Part shown: piece by piece, positions 58,214-64,000 of the stretch
Layout: each line of letters starts with the position of its first letter
Numbering within the stretch: the stretch's first letter is position 1
NCBI GenBank assembly: GCA_030386875.1
Contig: CM059558.1
Location: 5,589,501-5,653,500 of the forward strand
Direction: 5' to 3'
Length of the DNA stretch: 64,000 nt
Source of the DNA: Morinoia aosen
Taxonomy: Eukaryota > Arthropoda > Malacostraca > Amphipoda > Talitridae
Position numbers and translations under genes: made by a program
Notes under the pieces: model-generated
Databases searched by the model: none
What the model saw: the letters and a program-made list of their open reading frames with translations, nothing else
What the model was told of the DNA's origin: nothing

Positions 58214-59415
58214 ATTACAGACCAATCGCCCTGGCTGACACTGTATGTAAATTATTTTGTGGTGTATTGAATGATAGATTGAAACATTTAGTAGAAGAAT
58301 TAGGAGTCCTAGGTGAAGAACAGAATGGGTTTAGGAAAGATAGACGTGGCGAGGATAATCTGTTTGTAGTGAGTGAAATAACTGAGCGAATGAGGAAGGA
58401 TGAAAAGAAGCTATATTTAGCATTCCTGGATATTGAGAAAGCGTATGACAGAGTGGATCGGGTTAGGCTGTTTGAAATTCTGAGAAAAGTTGGATTTAGA
58501 AGAAAAATAGTGAACATTGTACAAAGTCAGTATGAGAACACAAGTGCTCTCTACAGGTTAGGAAATTTGGAAACAGGACAAGTGAGGAGTGTTAAAGGAG
58601 TGAGACAGGGCTGTACTCTGTCTCCCCTGTTGTTTGGATTGTGCACAGAAGAATTAGCAGTTCGACTGAGAGTGAGTGGCTTTGGACTGAAAGTTGGTAA
58701 TGAGAGACTGAGCTGTTTGTTGTATGCTGATGCTGTGGGTGTGGTTAGTGAATGTGGACATGAACTACAAAGGATGCGTGACATTGTGAATGAATATAGT
58801 ACAGATTTCAAGATGAACTTTGGTGCCGATAAAAGTAAGGTTATGGTCATAAATAGTGATGATACTGATAGAGACAGACTGTGGAATATTGGAGAAATCA
58901 GAATAGGTAGAACAAAAGAATACAAATATCTAAGTTGTTTGATAAGTGAAAATGGATGCACTAGAACTAAGGGTGAGAAAATGGCAAAAGCAATGCAGTG
59001 GAGTGGACGGTTAAGTAGTGTGGCCAGATTTAGAGCAAACAAGTATGAATGTGTGAGAGGAATGTGGAAGTATGTTGCTGTACCTGGTGTCATGTATGGT
59101 ATGAGTACTCTTGCTTGGAATGGAAGTGACCTTGATAAGCTGGATGTGATACAAAATAGGGCAGGACGTTTAGCATTGGGTGCTCCAAAATTGACAGCCA
59201 ATGAAGCCATTAGAGGTGACCTAGTGTGGAGCCTATTTTTAGAAAGAATCATGAAAGCTGTGCTGAATTACAAGGTAAGGATTAAGAGAATGCAGAATAG
59301 CAGATGGGTAGAGCAAATTTTTGAATGGAATCTGAGTGTAAGCTATTGGGAGAAAATATGTTTGGGGCATTCAAGGAAACTAAGTGTGGGCTTTTGCCGG
59401 AAAAAAAGTCGTGAG
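58214..59415 (+). pseudogene. LINE A part 5: reverse transcriptase core and C-terminus
   Basis: An open frame of about 400 codons continues the RT. It shows YRPIALADTVCKLF, LGEEQNGFRKDRRGEDNL, LAFLDIEKAYDRVD, GVRQGCTLSPLLFGL and then LLYADAVGVVSE. The second Asp of the YADD active site is Ala here (GCT for GAT). The thumb and C-terminal region follow (CLISENGCTRTKGEKM, VMYGMSTLAW, LDVIQNRAGRLALGAPK). It ends at the LTR that starts at 59416. The long intact frame suggests late decay, but the enzyme as encoded should be inactive. Confidence 0.88.
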
Positions 59416-59880
59416 TGTTACGGTAGCGCCTACCAGCACTCGGACTCACCTTCCACTCAGTCATTCTCACTCGGTGCCAGTCAAGCCGCCACCTGGTTCG
59501 ACTGTACAGAGGTGCACCGTCACCTCTTCCACGGAGCAAGATGATCACTCCTACCAGTTGCTCTCACCCAGGAACAACTGCGCAGCTTCCCTACTGCATC
59601 AACTCTAGTTCTACCGCAGAACTAGACAACACGAATGTCAGCCTCACGATAATAGGCAGAGGCGCAACTAGAAACCAGAATAAGCACACCACGTCTGCAC
59701 AATACCGCTGTCTAATGCATACAGAAGCCGGCCCGCCGCAGCCATCCGCCAGCGGCGGCAAGATCTTCGTCTCTCGGGGGTGGAGCGCACATCGTTACAG
59801 CGCCCTCTTGCGGCGGCAAACACTTCAACACCACATCACCCCAGTTTCTCACGAAACTCGCAGTGCTTAGTACCTAGCAC
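59416..59880 (-). repeat. 3-prime LTR of the minus-strand element
   Basis: The plus strand starts TGTTACGGTAGCG next to LINE A. The other end is close to the Pol stop; TGCTAG (minus strand) at about 59879-59874 could be both the Pol stop context and the LTR start. Matching segments at 24420-24627, 29553-29700 and 35745-35940 support the extent. Confidence 0.6.
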
Positions 59881-61069
59881 TCGTACTCATTCAAGTACGT
59901 GGGACATCGTCGCTCACGGCGGGACCACCTCAATGGTTCGGGCTCCCCTCGCTGCTCCTCAGCTTCGTTGGCAAAAGCGTCTCGCTCGTCACCCTTTTCT
60001 TCCGGGGACTCGTCAGTCGACTCGCGATCTGCCGCCGGCTCAACGGGCGCCTTGTTTAAGGCGTCAACTACAACTCCCTCTGGAAACGCTAAGGGAGTTG
60101 CACCGCAGCCGCCCCCTCCACCGAAGACCATTGCTTCGGGCTCCGCGGCACCAGCGACACCACCATGGTTCTCAGGAACCCTGCCCTACTCACCACTAAA
60201 CCGACGTTTCCAAACGTCGCGCACATGCCTAGGCATGCCGTCTACGCACACTACGTGCTTAGACACGACGCTGGTGACCTCACCTGACGTCCACTGCTTC
60301 GTGCATGAGGGCAGTGGGGGTTTCACCCACACCTCATCACCAACGGCATAGCTGTTGTTCTCGCAGCCATCAATCACCCGAAGATTGACATCAAACGGCA
60401 CTCGCTACCGATACATGAAAATATCGCTCGACGGGATCGAGCCAGCCTCTATTTCCTTTCGAGGCGTCACATTGTACCAAAATGTGGCCTCCTCAGGAGA
60501 GATGCCTCCTCTAGTGGCGATCCTTTTGATCGTCCGGTGATTTCTCTCAACGATCCCGTTGCCACTCGGGGCGTAGGCCGCACGGAATCGCAGAGAAATC
60601 CCCCACGCATCAGCGAACTGCTCAACAGTCGCTGATCGAAACGCCGTCGAATTGTCCAACAACAATTCGTCACGCGGTTCTCGCTCAATTACGACCTCAC
60701 ACAAATGGACGACAATGCTCGCTGCTGACTCATTCAGCAACCGTCGCCAGATGGCGAACCGCGAGGGTCCACAGTCAACCATAGACAGGTTGAGATTTTC
60801 ACCATAGTGGGTCACGTCAACCGCAATCCGGCGCCAGCTCTCCTCCACAGAAAAAACCCCTCGCCCCACGAGATTTTCCTCCCGCAACGTGGGATCATCC
60901 GCTGACAGGCCTCGCATCCAGCCAGCTCACGCTTCACCTGCTCTCGTGACAGATCACTGCGGATCTGGCGAGCCAAGTAAAACGTCCGATCGATGCCCAA
61001 ATGATGCGGCAGATGAGCCGCCCATATGGCATCCTCGAGACTCTCTCCAGTGGCAAGCACAGCAGACAC
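59874..61069 (-). pseudogene. Integrase and Pol C-terminus
   Basis: The zinc-ligand region shows GCEACQRM. The catalytic core has AVDVTHYGENLNLSMVDCG (first D), ELLLDNSTAFRSATVEQFAD (second D) and GNGIVERNHRTIKR (E). 60401-60186 encodes an SH3-like C-terminal domain (GDEVWVKPPLPSC, WTSGEVTSVVS). 60131-59874 is an acidic tail ending in RWSRRERRCPTYLNEYEC. Frameshifts separate the pieces. Confidence 0.85.
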
Positions 61070-61861
61070 CTCTGCGACAGCTTCACCAGCGTCGCTTTAA
61101 CTAAGCGACCTCTTAGGTACCCTGGTGATCTGATCGGCTCTGTTCTCGATCGTCGAAACGAAGCGAACAGACACGACCAGACCATGCTCAGCGATCGTCT
61201 CACGCATGACCCCAAGACGTCGCTTCACGAGCATCTCCGCCGCGCCCTTCGTGCGAACACGACTGCGGCCATCGACAGTGCTGTCCATTCAGGTGACGAC
61301 TGTCCGGGAATCACTGGCGACCGTAAAGGTTTTAAAACACCACGTAATCGCCAAGTTGATACCTCGCGCAACCGCCTCCAACTCAGCCACATTGATATGA
61401 AGGTGGTCTGACTCTTTTCGGAGCCAAGACGCATCTTCAACAATGCGGCCATCGACCTCAAAGGCCACACCGACCCCGAGGGAGCTGGCATCAGCCCACA
61501 CGGTAAACGTACCATGCGGATTGACACCCCAAGCGCCCCCAACAGGGTCCTCCCGACGAGCTCGCGCCAACAGCTCCCCAGCCAACAAGCTGACAGAACT
61601 GTCAACCGAGTCGTCCCAAGAGCCGCTGCATCCCAGCCGTTTCAAGAAACTCCAACATGGACGCAGCCACGCCGCCACGGGGTAATGGCCGACTAACCCA
61701 CCACACAAGAAAAACAGCCCTCTCTTCGTTAAGCCGGCATTTACCGAACCGAACTCAGAGAGAGCAGTCCCACTCGACATCCGAAGATGTCCATTGGAAT
61801 CTTTCCGTAAAGAAATTCCCAATAACCGGCCTCCATCCAGGCTCTCATGTTCCTTCGTCAT
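61070..61861 (-). pseudogene. RNase H domain and linker
   Basis: FTVWADASSLGVGVAFEVDG, then NVAELEAVARGINLAI and FTVASDSRTV give the D-E-D core of a retroelement RNase H. The linker continues in other frames to ENRADQITRVPKRSL and then the integrase. At its start MTKEHESLDGGRLLG directly follows the MITE target duplication. Confidence 0.85.
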
Positions 61862-61891
61862 AAGTCCGTACCTCGCCAGATGCTCCCGGAG

Positions 61892-62420
61892 GCACTGGGT
61901 CCAGTCTCGCGAATTTCTACACCGCCCAACCCTCTCCCTCCACCTACAAGCAGCTACATAAAGTTGCCATTCGCGCCAATTATTGAACTATGTAGTACTA
62001 GTGACGTTTATTAACCTATCTGTTCGTTATACATTTATTATTAATCACTGCATTATAACCACTACAAGTACTTAGTGAGTAGATACTTGAGCGGAATGCC
62101 AAAGTTAACCTATATTAAATCATTATAATAAGTCTTGACAACGACCGCTGGTGTTTGGCTATTCGACCCTCCATCTCGGCACGCAAAAACATGCGTTTTT
62201 AAACTTTTTTAAGTTAACCTTAAACTAACTGAACTTGGCCTAACCTAACCCAACCTAACCTAACTTAACCTAACCTCTTAACCTAACTAACTTAACTTAA
62301 CCTAACCTAAATTAATTTAACCTGACATTTCTGTAGCTGTTTGGAGGTGGTGCTGTAGCTGCTTGGAGGCGAATGGAGAGGGTTGGGCGGTGCAGAAATT
62401 CGCGAGATTGGACCCTGTGC
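61892..62420. mobile_element. 529-bp MITE with 46-bp inverted termini and 9-bp TSD
   Basis: Both sides carry CTCCCGGAG (61883-61891, 62421-62429). The ends GCACTGGGTCC and GGACCCTGTGC are inverted, and the match runs on through CTCGCGAATTTCT and CCGCCCAACCCTCTCC. It splits the Pol frame between RT (ELRE) and RNase H (HLARYGL). A 9-bp duplication with long inverted termini fits Mutator-like elements. No transposase inside. Confidence 0.88.
62225..62325 (+). repeat. Degenerate CCTAA/AACCTAACC tract
   Basis: Runs of CTAACC, TTAACC and CCTAACCTAACC inside the MITE. CCTAA is the complement of the arthropod telomere repeat TTAGG, but the tract is irregular and internal. Confidence 0.8.
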
Positions 62421-63447
62421 CTCCCGGAGCTCCTGAGCACTGAGAACGGACTCACAAACCACTATATCATCGATATAGTGGTCTGTCCCTTGACGAACTC
62501 GGTCGTTCAACGACAGACCTTTGACGAGAATCACCGTCATGATTCGAGGCGCACACGAGAAGCCGAAGCCTAATCGCGTCAAAGCGTAAGGCACACCCTT
62601 AAACTTTACGATCTGGTATCGCCACAGATCCTCGGAAACGTGGATTTGCAGGTACGCAAACTTAAGGTCGACGACCTTAAGCTCGCCTCGCAGCTGCTGC
62701 CATTTCCGAATCTTGTCCCCACACATAGCGACCATGTCATCACTAGTATGACACTCGACAAAGCCGTTCAACTCACGATAATCCATGACCGGACGGACTT
62801 TGTCCTTTGTTGGTTGCACGACGGCCAGCAACAGAATGACGCCCTGAATGGAGCCATGCCACCGCCTCAACCAACCCTTCGAGATCCAACTCTGAATCTC
62901 CGCGTCATAGCGCTCACGTACGTGAGGCGCCCGAGTACATCCGCACTCCGCGATCCGAGTCTGCAACCCATCGGGCGGCTTCTCGGACGACCGCCAACTG
63001 ACGGTCCACCGACCGTCAGCGAACCAAGCAACAAAGTCAGGGTCGACAATCTCGATCGGCGCTGGCGCACCTCTCGACTCCACCGACCCCGCCCCTGCTA
63101 CCAGGCCGGCTCCCAACTTGGCACAGGCGAATCCATTGCTGGACTCCCTACAGCATCCAGCTGACCAGGATCTCCCCCACTCGACTGCATACTTCGATTC
63201 AGGGCCTCTCCTGACGGTGACGCCCCCCATGTGATCAGTAACATCACTCCCTAGGAGACAGTCAACGCCAAGATTTCCCAACTCCGGCATGACGAGTGCA
63301 GTGACACCGAAACAATGCCCCTGCAACCCGACTACCACACGACAGTGCTTCCCCTCACAGGAAGTTCGGCCGTCTGCCGTTAGCAACGGCCGCCCCACTC
63401 GGAGGCGTTGGCCTGAGGTGATTCTAATGTGTGGGGGCTTCGTTTAG
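62421..63447 (-). pseudogene. Protease end and reverse transcriptase
   Basis: The protease C-terminal half (LGNLGVDCLLGSDVTDHMGG) is followed by RT with VRPVMDYRELNGFV, LKVVDLKFAYLQIHV, LGFGFSCAPRIMTVIL and the active site YIDDIVV. The open frame 63398-62307 is intact until it enters the MITE. The protease active-site Asp is not visible. A stop precedes the frame near 63447. Confidence 0.88.
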
Positions 63448-64000
63448 AATCTCCTACACAATAATTATTCAAGCAACGACTAGAAAGGGATAAAGACTAG
63501 TCGAAAACAATTATCATTTATTGTGGCCCGTGGAATTATGCAGGACAAAAGACTAGGGAGCATCGTAACGTACGACGATCCGAATAATAAGAGGATATAC
63601 TAACTGTCGTAGGATTCTAAGTACGGTGTATCACGAAATGGTTAAAATAAAGAACGACCATTTAGTCAAAATGGGGTAGAGATATGGGAGGTAGCTTTTG
63701 TTTTGTTGATCCTGCAATTAACACAAAAAATAGAACAAGGTTAACACGGCAATTTGAGGATCTCTAAATTACGTAATTACAACAGGTAAAAATGACATAC
63801 TCCATCACAGAACCTAGATTATCGACTATCGAACTGTAATTCGAATATTCAAAGAGCTGATCCCATCTACTTTAGGATTAATTTATCATTGGCAAAATCA
63901 ACACTTTGAACCTAAGTTATGCTTTAAAATTGCTACTAATCTATCACTCACTAAAGTAACGAATGACAAACTAAAACACATCTAACTTAACGACCGTAGT
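63448..64000. other. No gene recognised
   Basis: AT-rich sequence at the right edge. Neither Gag nor a matching 5-prime LTR of the adjacent element can be seen. Confidence 0.45.

Larger units (their letters stand above)
59416..63447 (-). mobile_element. Minus-strand LTR retrotransposon (partial, 3-prime LTR to protease)
   Basis: Order on the minus strand: protease end, RT, RNase H, integrase, acidic/basic Pol tail, LTR. This is the Ty3/gypsy order. The Pol frame is in pieces, and a 529-bp MITE sits between RT and RNase H. The 5-prime LTR and Gag are not seen before the right edge. Related fragments occur at 24420/29553, 35745 and 57819. Confidence 0.85.

Noticed and set aside
62225-62325. 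Chromosome end or telomere
   Set aside because: CCTAA units are irregular, only about 100 bp, and lie inside a MITE with complete flanking coding sequence on both sides.

Overview
This window looks like a transposon-dense stretch of an arthropod nuclear genome. The base composition is AT-rich, and almost every recognisable protein belongs to a mobile element. The families present are Ty3/gypsy, copia, several non-LTR retrotransposons, a Penelope-like element, mariner-type and Harbinger DNA transposons, a tRNA-derived SINE, MITEs and minisatellite-bearing repeats. The one clear multi-exon gene uses GT-AG introns. I cannot name the species; an insect or another arthropod with a large, repeat-rich genome fits best. 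There are no bacterial operons, no CRISPR array and no free-standing tRNA or rRNA gene.

Layout. 1-4.5 kb: a minus-strand gypsy-like element (gag, a -1 slippery site, protease and the start of RT running off the left edge). 4.5-5.1 kb and 9.9-10.55 kb: an inverted duplication of part of an intron and exon of the main gene. 6.5-11.1 kb (+): a five-exon gene for a Myb/SANT-like (trihelix) DNA-binding protein. 11-22 kb: mostly non-coding repeats (GGAGTC arrays, a mariner remnant, a mariner-type MITE, a 1.1-kb repeat with a 26-bp minisatellite, and a 0.35-kb dispersed repeat). 22.3-23.9 kb (-): a HARBI1-like PIF/Harbinger transposase gene. 24.4-29.7 kb: an LTR fragment split by a 4.9-kb terminal-inverted-repeat element, which carries a foldback palindrome and a mariner-type MITE that in turn holds a Penelope-like element with inverted hammerhead-like repeats. 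29.8-35.3 kb (-): a two-ORF, RNase H-bearing non-LTR element. 35.7-38.4 kb: an LTR-element fragment, another minisatellite repeat and a decayed pseudogene.

40.4-59.4 kb is one non-LTR retrotransposon (LINE A) broken into at least five pieces. It is interrupted by a full gypsy element (41542-46672), a CR1-like LINE B that itself contains a full copia element (47781-52297), an inverted solo LTR (53414-53942), and a 4-kb cluster with two minisatellite repeats, a SINE and an integrase-region fragment. From 59.4 kb to about 63.45 kb is a minus-strand LTR element, interrupted by a 529-bp MITE with a perfect 9-bp target duplication.

The features most likely to be functional are the Myb/SANT gene and the HARBI1-like transposase gene. 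The two families act together in known Harbinger systems, and here they lie 11 kb apart and converge. The rest is best read as a stratigraphy of insertions, with target-site duplications giving the order of events.
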